The notes beneath the pieces were generated by a model that did not search any database, had not been told where the DNA came from, and was given only the letters and a program-made list of their open reading frames with translations. From Clostridiales bacterium (GTDB lineage: Bacteria > Bacillota > Clostridia > Lachnospirales > WQUN01), in NCBI GenBank assembly GCA_031273705.1, contig JAISRJ010000002.1, positions 1-5,367 on the forward strand: DNA of 5,367 nt, read 5' to 3'. How positions within the stretch are numbered: the stretch's first letter is position 1; the number at the start of each line of letters is the position of its first letter. Below are positions 1-5,367 of the stretch, piece after piece. A program made the position numbers and the translations under genes.

Positions 1-43
1 CCACGCCGCCCAAAACCCCCAACCATTAACGATTTCGTACTAG
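1..43 (+). CDS. rplM: 50S ribosomal protein L13, C-terminal end only (partial)
   Basis: Only the last 13 codons are visible, read from base 2 and ending at TAG (41-43). They encode HAAQNPQPLTISY. This matches the conserved L13 C-terminus, which in E. coli reads HAAQQPQVLDI. L13 is an early-assembling protein of the large ribosomal subunit. The stop codon lies 15 bases before the rpsI start, and rplM-rpsI is one of the most conserved gene pairs in bacteria, which supports the call despite the short fragment. The two extra residues after the usual Ile are a minor C-terminal extension. The rest of the gene lies upstream of the window. Confidence 0.87.
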   Translation, partial: HAAQNPQPLTISY

Positions 44-58
44 GAAAGGAGAGATTAG

Positions 59-451
59 ATGCCTATAGCCTCATATTACGGAACCGGACGCAGAAAAAAA
101 TCCGTCGCGAGAGTTTATCTGGTGCCCGGTACCGGAAGTATTACCGTTAATAGACGGGATATAGATAGTTATTTTGGGTTGGAAACCCTTAAACTTATCA
201 TTCGCCAACCTCTTGAGATCACGGGTTCGTCAGGTAAGTTTGACGTTAGGATTAATGTTTTCGGCGGTGGATTTACCGGTCAGGCGGGCGCCATCCGTCA
301 CGGAATTTCCCGCGCTCTGCTGCAAGCCGATTCTGATTTTCGACCCGTCCTTAAGAAAGCCGGATTTTTAACAAGAGACCCCCGCATGAAAGAACGTAAG
401 AAATATGGCTTAAAGGGTGCCAGACGCGCTCCGCAATTCTCTAAGAGATAG
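59..451 (+). CDS. rpsI: 30S ribosomal protein S9
   Basis: This is a complete 130-residue S9 (uS9), the usual bacterial length. S9 sits in the head of the small ribosomal subunit, and its C-terminal tail reaches the P-site tRNA. Visible landmarks are the N-terminal YYGTGRRKKSVARV (residues 6-19), the central GGGFTGQAGAIRHGISRALL (69-88), and the basic tail KERKKYGLKGARRAPQFSKR (111-130) ending in the conserved Ser-Lys-Arg. The ATG at 59 is preceded by AAAGGAG (45-51) with a 7-base spacer, so the start is well supported. It lies 15 bases after the rplM stop and is presumably translated from the same mRNA. A terminator follows about 50 bases downstream, making rpsI the last gene of that operon. 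Nothing in the protein looks unusual. Confidence 0.98.
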   Translation: MPIASYYGTGRRKKSVARVYLVPGTGSITVNRRDIDSYFGLETLKLIIRQPLEITGSSGKFDVRINVFGGGFTGQAGAIRHGISRALLQADSDFRPVLKKAGFLTRDPRMKERKKYGLKGARRAPQFSKR

Positions 452-503
452 CCGGAGCATTATCGGACAGAATCAAGACAAGCGGCGTAGAACAAATCGG
501 CAC

Positions 504-531
504 AAGGGGACGCGAAAGCGCCCTTTTTTTT
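504..531 (+). terminator. Rho-independent terminator after rpsI
   Basis: The sequence AAGGGGACGC-GAAA-GCGCCCTTTTTTTT forms a GC-rich stem closed by a GAAA tetraloop. CGC (511-513) pairs with GCG (518-520), A510 is bulged, and GGG (507-509) pairs with CCC (521-523). The stem can extend through G-U and A-U pairs into the T tract. Eight consecutive T residues (524-531) follow directly. It sits about 52 bases past the rpsI stop and about 55 bases before the pfkA -35 box. It therefore separates the ribosomal-protein operon from the pfkA-secA unit. Confidence 0.9.
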
Positions 532-585
532 CGGATTTATATTGTATTCGCAATCTTCAATTAATATTTGCGGCTTTCAGCTTGC

Positions 586-614
586 TGTACAAACCTAAAT
601 TATTCTTGTATAAT
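586..614 (+). promoter_or_regulatory. Sigma-70/sigma-A type promoter for pfkA (-secA)
   Basis: A perfect -10 hexamer TATAAT lies at 609-614. Seventeen bases upstream is TGTACA (586-591), which matches four of the six positions of the TTGACA consensus. Transcription would start around 620-622, leaving an untranslated leader of about 30 bases before the GTG at 651. The position between the rpsI terminator and pfkA fits a fresh start of transcription. An alternative -35, TTGCTG at 582-587, would need a 21-bp spacer and is less likely. This is read from the sequence only; no start site has been mapped. Confidence 0.75.
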
Positions 615-636
615 AACCGCAATCGCTTTAATTAAT

Positions 637-642
637 AGGAGG
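637..642 (+). promoter_or_regulatory. Ribosome-binding site that fixes the GTG start of pfkA
   Basis: AGGAGG is a full-strength Shine-Dalgarno sequence placed 8 bases before GTG 651. It supports GTG as the real initiation codon. The family N-terminus (a lysine-rich beta strand leading into TGGGDAPG) also begins right there. Confidence 0.88.
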
Positions 643-650
643 TCTTACTT

Positions 651-1742
651 GTGAGCAAAACAAAAATCGCTGTTTTGACCGGCGGCGGCGACGCCCCCGG
701 TTTAAACGCTGTTATTTACTCATTAACTCGCGCATGTCTTAACACAATGGATTGTGAACTTATCGGATATAAATTCGGTTATCGCGGCCTATATCTTAAC
801 GATTACATTCCGTTGACCATGGAAAGTACCACGGGCATATTGCATATCGGCGGTACAATGCTTTACGCGTCCAACAAAGATAATCTATTCGATTATCTGG
901 TAGAAGAAAACGGCAAAATGGTTAAGAAAGACGTTTCGAACGTAGCTGTCGAAAACATGAAAAAAGAAGGCGTGGATGTCTTAGTTGTGTTGGGCGGCGA
1001 CGGCACTCTTACTAGCGCGCGCGATTTTTCCCGCAAAGGCGTGAATGTTATCGGCGTGCCCAAGACTATAGATAACGATTTGGCAAGCACGGATCAAACT
1101 TTCGGATTCGATTCCGCCGTTAATATCGTTACGGAAAATTTGGGCAGGCTGCATACCACTATCAAAAGTCATAATCGGATTATGGTGGTGGAGGTTATGG
1201 GGCGTTCGGCGGGTTGGATAGCTTTGCAATCAGGTATCGCGGGCTCCGCGGACGTTATCCTGATCCCCGAGATTCCATATTCTATTGACAAGGTGGTTGA
1301 AAAGATTGAAGAGCGTGACGCGCGCGGCAGGTTCTTCACGATTATTGTAGTTACCGAGGGAGCAAAACCTATTCACGGAGAGGCGAGCGTAGGTAAATTT
1401 GTCGCGGACAGCCCAGATCCTATTCGCTTTGGAGGTATCGCCGCGAAGATCGCCACAGAATTAGAAGGGCGCGTAAACCATGAGATAAGAAGCTGCGCCT
1501 TGGGGCATATCCAACGCGGAGGGGATACATCGGCTTTCGATCGCATTCTTTCTATACGATACGGTGTTGAAGCCGCTAGATTGATTAAGGAGCGTCAATT
1601 CGGTAACATGGTTACACTTCGGGGCAATCAAATGTGTAACGACAGTTTGGAGAATGTAATCGGCGCAAAAAGCAAGCAGGTTGATCCAAACGGCGAACTG
1701 GTAAAGGCGGCGAGATTGATAGGCATCTCGTTTGGAGACTAA
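651..1742 (+). CDS. pfkA: 6-phosphofructokinase (ATP or pyrophosphate dependent; group III-like)
   Basis: This 363-residue cytoplasmic enzyme phosphorylates fructose 6-phosphate to fructose 1,6-bisphosphate in glycolysis. Visible motifs are TGGGDAPGLNA (10-20), GGDGT (115-119) with Asp117, PKTIDND (137-143) with catalytic Asp141, MGR (183-185), and GHIQRGG (285-291) with sugar-phosphate-binding His286 and Arg289. Arg176 matches E. coli Arg162. The phosphoryl-donor positions are mixed: Gly118 (E. coli 104) is the ATP-type residue, whereas Lys138 (E. coli 124) is shared with pyrophosphate-type enzymes. In group III enzymes, Gly plus Lys usually goes with ATP use and Asp plus Lys with pyrophosphate use, so I lean towards ATP. 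The length exceeds E. coli PfkA (320) and fits group III. The effector-site Arg21 of E. coli is Tyr here, which suggests altered or absent allosteric control. The start is GTG with AGGAGG. The next gene, secA, begins 20 bases downstream. Confidence 0.93.
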   Translation: MSKTKIAVLTGGGDAPGLNAVIYSLTRACLNTMDCELIGYKFGYRGLYLNDYIPLTMESTTGILHIGGTMLYASNKDNLFDYLVEENGKMVKKDVSNVAVENMKKEGVDVLVVLGGDGTLTSARDFSRKGVNVIGVPKTIDNDLASTDQTFGFDSAVNIVTENLGRLHTTIKSHNRIMVVEVMGRSAGWIALQSGIAGSADVILIPEIPYSIDKVVEKIEERDARGRFFTIIVVTEGAKPIHGEASVGKFVADSPDPIRFGGIAAKIATELEGRVNHEIRSCALGHIQRGGDTSAFDRILSIRYGVEAARLIKERQFGNMVTLRGNQMCNDSLENVIGAKSKQVDPNGELVKAARLIGISFGD

Positions 1743-1762
1743 GCCGTGAATGAGGTGGAACA

Positions 1763-4426
1763 ATGGGGTTCTTAGATAAAATATTCGGGAACTACAGTGA
1801 ACGGGAGATAAAAAAACTTATTCCGCTGGTCGATAGGATAGAGAGTCTAGAGGAAGAGATGAAGGGGCTTTCGGACGAAGATTTCCCCAAAAAAACCCTG
1901 GAATATAAAAACCGCCTGGAAGCCGGAGAGACTCTGGATGATATTTTGCCGGAAGCCTTTGCGGCAGTGCGAGAAGGGGCCTTTCGTTCTATAGGTCAGC
2001 GGCATTTCCGCGTTCAGTTGATGGGCGGAATAATATTACATCAGGGCAGAATTGCCGAGATGCTTACAGGTGAGGGCAAGACGCTGACCGCGACTCTTCC
2101 TCTGTATCTTAACGCGTTAGCCGGAAAAGGCGCCCACCTGGTGACGGTAAATGATTACCTTGCCGCTCGTGACGCGGAATGGATGGGTCAGATTTATAAC
2201 TTTATGGGCTTGAGCGTAGGTGTTATTCTGCACGACTTAGAACCCGCCGAACGCCGGGCGGCGTATGCCAGCGACATTACCTACGCCACCAATAATGAGT
2301 TGGGTTTTGATTATCTGCGTGACAACATGGTTGTGCGTGAAGAAGACATGGTTCAGCGCGGTTTGAATTACGCCATCATCGACGAGGTTGACTCTATTCT
2401 TATTGACGAAGCCCGTACCCCTCTCATTATATCCGGCGCGAGCGGAAAGTCCACTCAATTATATAATGTGGCGGATCGCTTTGTTAAGCAGTTATATAAA
2501 GGTCGTATCGTAAACGAGCAGGAAGCCCTTAACCCTCTTACGCGCTCCGAATTGCAAGAGGAGGGGGATTTTGTTGTAGATGAAAAAGCAAAAACTGTCT
2601 CCCTAACCCAAGAAGGGGTAAAAAAGGCGGAGCGCTTTTTCGCTATAGACAATTTATCCGATCCCGACAATCTGGCGCTGCAACATCATATAAATAACGC
2701 TTTAAAAGCTAATTATAATATGCACCTGGATAAAGATTACGTGATTGCGGAAAATGAGATAGTTATCGTAGACGAATTTACGGGGCGTTTAATGCACGGC
2801 AGACGATATTCCGATGGTCTGCATCAGGCTATCGAGGCCAAAGAGAATGTAAAAGTAAATCGTGAAAGTAAAACCCTGGCGACTATTACATTCCAAAACT
2901 TCTTTAACCGATACGCGCAAAAGGCCGGCATGACCGGAACGGCTCTTACAGAAGAAGGCGAGTTCCGCCAGATATACACAATGGATGTTGTGGCTGTTCC
3001 GCCGAATAAACCCATGATACGCAAAGATTATTCCGATTTGGTCTACAAGTCCGAGGCGGCGAAATTTCTCGCGGTCGTCAATGATATAAAAGAAAGCCAC
3101 GCTAAAGGTCAACCCGTATTGGTCGGAACCATCACTATAGATAAATCTGAACTTTTAAGTACGTTGCTTAAAAGAGAGGGTATAAAGCACCAGGTTCTTA
3201 ACGCCAAGTATCACGCCAAAGAAGCGGAAATAATCGCGCTTGCCGGGCAGCGAGCCGCTGTTACTATAGCTACTAATATGGCTGGCCGCGGCACGGATAT
3301 TAAACTGGAAGACGGCGTGCAAGATTTGGGTGGGCTGAAGATTATCGGTACAGAGCGGCATGAATCGCGTCGTATTGACAATCAGTTGCGCGGACGTTCC
3401 GGGCGGCAAGGCGACCCCGGCGAATCCAGATTTTATATTTCTCTGGAAGACGACTTAATGCGTCTGTTCGGTTCCGAGCGCGTTATGCGGCTTGTGGACG
3501 CGTTAGGTATGGAAGAGAACGATAATATAGAGCACAAAATGCTTTCAAAGGCGATAGAAAACGCTCAAAAGAAGGTTGAGGGCAATAACTTCGGAATTCG
3601 CAAGCGCCTGCTGGAATATGACCATGTAATGAACGAACAGCGCGAAATTATCTACGGAGAGCGCATGAAGGTTTTAGCCGGTCAGGATTTGCGCGCGAGT
3701 ATTCTTACTATGATGAAGGATGTTTTTGGGAAGGCTGTAGAACTATATGCCGGTGAGCACGAACATCCGGAGGACTGGGATCTGGAAGGGCTGAACAACC
3801 GGTTCTTGCCCGGCTTTAATATTAGCGCGATTGAATTGACAGACGACGAAAAAATAAATATAACCAAAGTAGAATTTAAAGAGAAACTATTTACAAAAGT
3901 TCAAGAACATTATTTGGTCAAAGAACAAGAGTTTACACCCGAACTTATGAGAGAACTGGAACGGACGATACTGCTTAGAGTGATCGACCAGAAGTGGATG
4001 GACCATATAGACGATATGGATCAAATGCGGCAGGGTATATCGCTTAGGGCATATGCGCAGAGAGATCCACTGGTAGAATACAAGTTTATCAGCTTTGATA
4101 TGTTTGACGAGATGAGCGCGAATATTCAGAGCGATACGTTGAAGGGATTGTTCAATGCCCGGTTGGTTACTCAACCTCAGCGTGAACAGGTCGCGAAGGA
4201 AATGTTCACAAATATGGATGAAAGCCTGGAAAAGACTCCCGTTAAGAGACGCGCTTTTAAGATTAGAGTAAATGATCCGTGCCCGTGCGGCAGCGGTAAA
4301 AAATTCAAGCACTGTCATGGCAGCTCGCCGGACATGATAAAGCAACTGCAAAGCGAAATAGCGGCGGGCAAGTATAAAGAAAATTTAAAGAAGGTTGAAC
4401 AGACTTCTAAAAAAAACGCGGTATAG
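1763..4426 (+). CDS. secA: Preprotein translocase subunit SecA (export motor ATPase)
   Basis: This complete 887-residue SecA is the ATPase that pushes unfolded preproteins through the SecYEG membrane channel. The domains are in the usual order. Nucleotide-binding domain 1 carries Walker A TGEGKT (102-107) and Walker B DEVD (207-210). The preprotein cross-linking domain spans roughly 225-370 (VDEFTGRLMHGRRYSDGLHQ at 336-355), followed by MTGT (390-393). Nucleotide-binding domain 2 has MAGRGTDI (506-513) and QLRGRSGRQGD (541-551). The helical scaffold and wing follow, with WMDHIDDMDQMRQG (745-758) and RAYAQRDPLVEYK (762-774). A zinc-binding motif near the C-terminus uses Cys840, Cys842, Cys851 and His852; in other SecAs this motif contacts SecB, lipids or ribosomes. 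Unusually, 34 residues follow the HCHG of this motif, where many SecAs stop within a few residues. The ATG has GAGGTGG (1752-1758) upstream. It is 20 bases after pfkA with no terminator between, so the two are probably cotranscribed. Confidence 0.98.
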   Translation: MGFLDKIFGNYSEREIKKLIPLVDRIESLEEEMKGLSDEDFPKKTLEYKNRLEAGETLDDILPEAFAAVREGAFRSIGQRHFRVQLMGGIILHQGRIAEMLTGEGKTLTATLPLYLNALAGKGAHLVTVNDYLAARDAEWMGQIYNFMGLSVGVILHDLEPAERRAAYASDITYATNNELGFDYLRDNMVVREEDMVQRGLNYAIIDEVDSILIDEARTPLIISGASGKSTQLYNVADRFVKQLYKGRIVNEQEALNPLTRSELQEEGDFVVDEKAKTVSLTQEGVKKAERFFAIDNLSDPDNLALQHHINNALKANYNMHLDKDYVIAENEIVIVDEFTGRLMHGRRYSDGLHQAIEAKENVKVNRESKTLATITFQNFFNRYAQKAGMTGTALTEEGEFRQIYTMDVVAVPPNKPMIRKDYSDLVYKSEAAKFLAVVNDIKESHAKGQPVLVGTITIDKSELLSTLLKREGIKHQVLNAKYHAKEAEIIALAGQRAAVTIATNMAGRGTDIKLEDGVQDLGGLKIIGTERHESRRIDNQLRGRSGRQGDPGESRFYISLEDDLMRLFGSERVMRLVDALGMEENDNIEHKMLSKAIENAQKKVEGNNFGIRKRLLEYDHVMNEQREIIYGERMKVLAGQDLRASILTMMKDVFGKAVELYAGEHEHPEDWDLEGLNNRFLPGFNISAIELTDDEKINITKVEFKEKLFTKVQEHYLVKEQEFTPELMRELERTILLRVIDQKWMDHIDDMDQMRQGISLRAYAQRDPLVEYKFISFDMFDEMSANIQSDTLKGLFNARLVTQPQREQVAKEMFTNMDESLEKTPVKRRAFKIRVNDPCPCGSGKKFKHCHGSSPDMIKQLQSEIAAGKYKENLKKVEQTSKKNAV

Positions 4427-4674
4427 GCGGATAAGTACGCCGCCCGGCGTCAGAATCGCAACAGCCGCTCACACGGGCGCTTATTAGAGTATTGGGCTAT
4501 ATAAGTTACCATGTAGTGGCAAGTGGTTATTACCCATTGCGGAATATGCAAATTTGCGCTGGTGTGAATGTCTTTTTGCGAAACCTGCCGTCGTGCGGCT
4601 AAATTGATATAGAAGAGTCAGAGACAAATTGCGTCGCAAAAAGAGTATCATAACGCTCAAAAGGGATTGATAAT
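4427..4674 (+). other. secA-prfB intergenic region, no gene recognised
   Basis: This 248-base gap holds no credible coding sequence on either strand. It contains a short hairpin just after secA (ACGCC 4437-4441 with GGCGT 4446-4450) that lacks a T tract and so is not a convincing terminator. A 10-bp palindrome GCAAATTTGC lies at 4548-4557, and the long inverted repeat listed separately spans 4571-4644. A weak promoter-like pair, TTGCGA (4576-4581) and TAAATT (4600-4605) with an 18-bp spacer, matches consensus at four of six positions in each box. It could drive prfB, but this is uncertain. AAGGG at 4661-4665 serves as the prfB ribosome-binding site. I recognise no known riboswitch or small RNA here. 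Confidence 0.6.
4571..4644 (+). repeat. 11-bp perfect inverted repeat upstream of prfB
   Basis: TCTTTTTGCGA (4571-4581) is the exact reverse complement of TCGCAAAAAGA (4634-4644), separated by 52 bases. Inside lies a smaller potential hairpin, GCCG (4587-4590) with CGGC (4596-4599). In RNA this could fold as a long outer stem enclosing one hairpin. The right arm ends 30 bases before the prfB ATG, leaving the ribosome-binding site outside the stem. The repeat is directly visible; any regulatory role is a guess. No flanking target duplication was noticed, so a mobile miniature element is not supported. Confidence 0.6.
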
Positions 4675-5367
4675 ATGTTAGCTTTGGACGAACTAATGCA
4701 ATCGTTGGGGGCTTACGAGAAAAAGCTCCAAGAGATGAGGGATTCACTTTGACGTGGAAAACGCCGAACGAAAGATAAAAGAACTTTCAGAGGCTTCCGC
4801 GTCGCCGGATTCTTGGTTTGACATCGAAAACATGCAGAAAATACAGCGGCAGCTTAAAGCGCTTCAATCCGTTGTAAATAAATATGAACGATTGCGTTCA
4901 GATTATGACGACGTGGTCACTTTGATTCAATTGGGTATAGAAGAGCAGGACGAAAGCATTGTTTCAGAATCTCAAAAATTAGCGGATGAATTCATAGACG
5001 CTTATGAGAACCTGCGCATATCAACACTTCTTAACGGAGAGTATGACAAATCCAACGCTATTGTCACACTGCATTCGGGGGCGGGAGGCACTGAGTCCTG
5101 CGACTGGGTTGATATGCTGTTGCGCATGTACAGCCATTGGTCGGAAAAAAACGGCTACTCTTTTGAAGTTTTGGATTATCTGCCGGGTGAGGAAGCGGGG
5201 GCGAAATCAGTTACATTTCAGATAAACGGCGAAAACGCGTATGGATATATGAAATGTGAAAAGGGCGTCCATCGATTGGTTCGCATATCTCCGTTCGACG
5301 CCTCGGGAAGAAGACATACATCCTTTGCGTCTTGTGATGTTATGCCCGAACTACCGGACGATTTTAC
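4675..5367 (+). CDS. prfB: Peptide chain release factor 2 (programmed +1 frameshift; 3' end beyond window)
   Basis: RF2 recognises UGA and UAA stop codons on the ribosome and triggers release of the finished protein. The ATG at 4675 has AAGGG nine bases upstream. The first frame gives 25 residues (starting MLALDELMQSLGAYEKKLQE) and stops at TGA 4750-4752. Skipping T4750 restores an open frame, DVENAERKIKEL onward, that runs to the window end: 230 residues visible of a family length near 365. Domain 1 is helical. The core has SGAGGTES (134-141) and the family signature GVHRLVRISPFDASGRRHTS. The stop-codon-reading tripeptide Ser-Pro-Phe is at residues 205-207 (bases 5288-5296), the same numbering as in E. 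coli RF2. It identifies RF2 rather than RF1, which has Pro-x-Thr. The catalytic GGQ loop lies beyond the window. The gene follows secA, as in many Bacillota. Confidence 0.96.
4738..4753 (+). promoter_or_regulatory. RF2 programmed +1 ribosomal frameshift site
   Basis: The site reads AGGGATTCACTTTGAC. CTT (4747-4749) is the slippery Leu codon, TGA (4750-4752) is the in-frame stop at codon 26, and C4753 gives the weak-termination context UGAC. AGGG (4738-4741), or GAGG at 4737-4740, is the internal Shine-Dalgarno-like stimulator. When RF2 is scarce, the ribosome pauses at UGA, slips from CUU to UUU and continues with GAC. When RF2 is plentiful, translation ends. This is the established RF2 autoregulation mechanism. 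The spacer from AGGG to CTT is 5 bases, against 3 in the E. coli site (AGGGGG-TAT-CTT), which might lower frameshift efficiency. Confidence 0.95.

Noticed and set aside
417..635. A 72-codon open frame spanning the end of rpsI and the spacer.
   Set aside because: It runs through the rho-independent terminator and the pfkA promoter, has no ribosome-binding site, and shows no family-like sequence.
3887..4351. A 154-codon minus-strand open frame opposite secA.
   Set aside because: It lies wholly antisense to a highly conserved part of secA and resembles no protein I know; a shadow frame.
4437..4450. ACGCC-GCCC-GGCGT hairpin as a terminator after secA.
   Set aside because: The stem is only five base pairs and no T tract follows, so readthrough into prfB is equally plausible.
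4548..4557. Palindrome GCAAATTTGC as an operator.
   Set aside because: A single 10-bp A/T-centred palindrome without a second copy or a known regulator is too weak to call.
4427..4674. A tRNA, riboswitch or other known RNA in the 248-base spacer.
   Set aside because: No cloverleaf, T-loop GTTCRA-type sequence or recognised riboswitch core was found by reading; only the inverted repeat stands out.
4484..4747. An 87-codon minus-strand open frame in the secA-prfB spacer.
   Set aside because: It overlaps the prfB start and frameshift site, has low-complexity unconvincing content, and no recognisable domain; treated as chance.
4675..4752. Short 25-codon ORF ending in TGA, suggesting a broken prfB pseudogene or a separate leader peptide.
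   Set aside because: CTTTGAC with an upstream AGGG is the known RF2 recoding site, and the +1 frame continues as intact RF2.
5004..5225. A 73-codon plus-strand open frame near the window end.
   Set aside because: It is an out-of-frame reading of prfB, whose correct frame matches RF2 throughout.

Overview
The window is a compact, co-directional (all + strand) stretch of core bacterial genes: the last codons of rplM (ribosomal protein L13), complete rpsI (S9), a complete 6-phosphofructokinase gene, complete secA, and the first part of prfB (release factor 2). The prfB part includes its self-regulatory +1 frameshift site. I see no mobile element, CRISPR array, rRNA, tRNA or phage gene.

Organism: the Shine-Dalgarno sequences are strong (AAAGGAG, AGGAGG, GAGGTGG). 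The secA-prfB adjacency is typical of Bacillota, and S9 ends in the usual bacterial Ser-Lys-Arg. By memory, S9 and SecA look closest to low-to-moderate-GC Bacillota, possibly Negativicutes/Clostridia-like. This is an inference from protein flavour and gene order, not a database result. GC is moderate and codon use looks even across the window, so nothing suggests recent transfer.

Layout: (1) 1-451 is the end of the rplM-rpsI ribosomal operon, closed by a rho-independent terminator at about 504-531. (2) 532-650 is a new promoter region, with a perfect TATAAT box and a 17-bp spacer to a TGTACA -35 box. It leads to an AGGAGG ribosome-binding site and a GTG-started pfkA. (3) pfkA and secA are 20 bases apart and almost certainly share a transcript. 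(4) 4427-4674 is a 248-base gap with no gene. It holds an 11-bp perfect inverted repeat around a small inner hairpin, just upstream of prfB. (5) prfB starts at 4675, meets an in-frame UGA at codon 26 inside CTTTGAC, and continues in the +1 frame to the window edge. The decoding tripeptide Ser-Pro-Phe is visible, but the catalytic GGQ loop lies outside the window.

Functionally this is housekeeping: two ribosomal proteins, a glycolytic kinase, the Sec export motor and a termination factor that senses its own level. Points that stand out are the prfB recoding site, the mixed substrate-specificity signature of the phosphofructokinase, a 34-residue tail beyond SecA's zinc-binding motif, and the unexplained inverted repeat upstream of prfB. 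I found no convincing sign of an undescribed multi-gene system.
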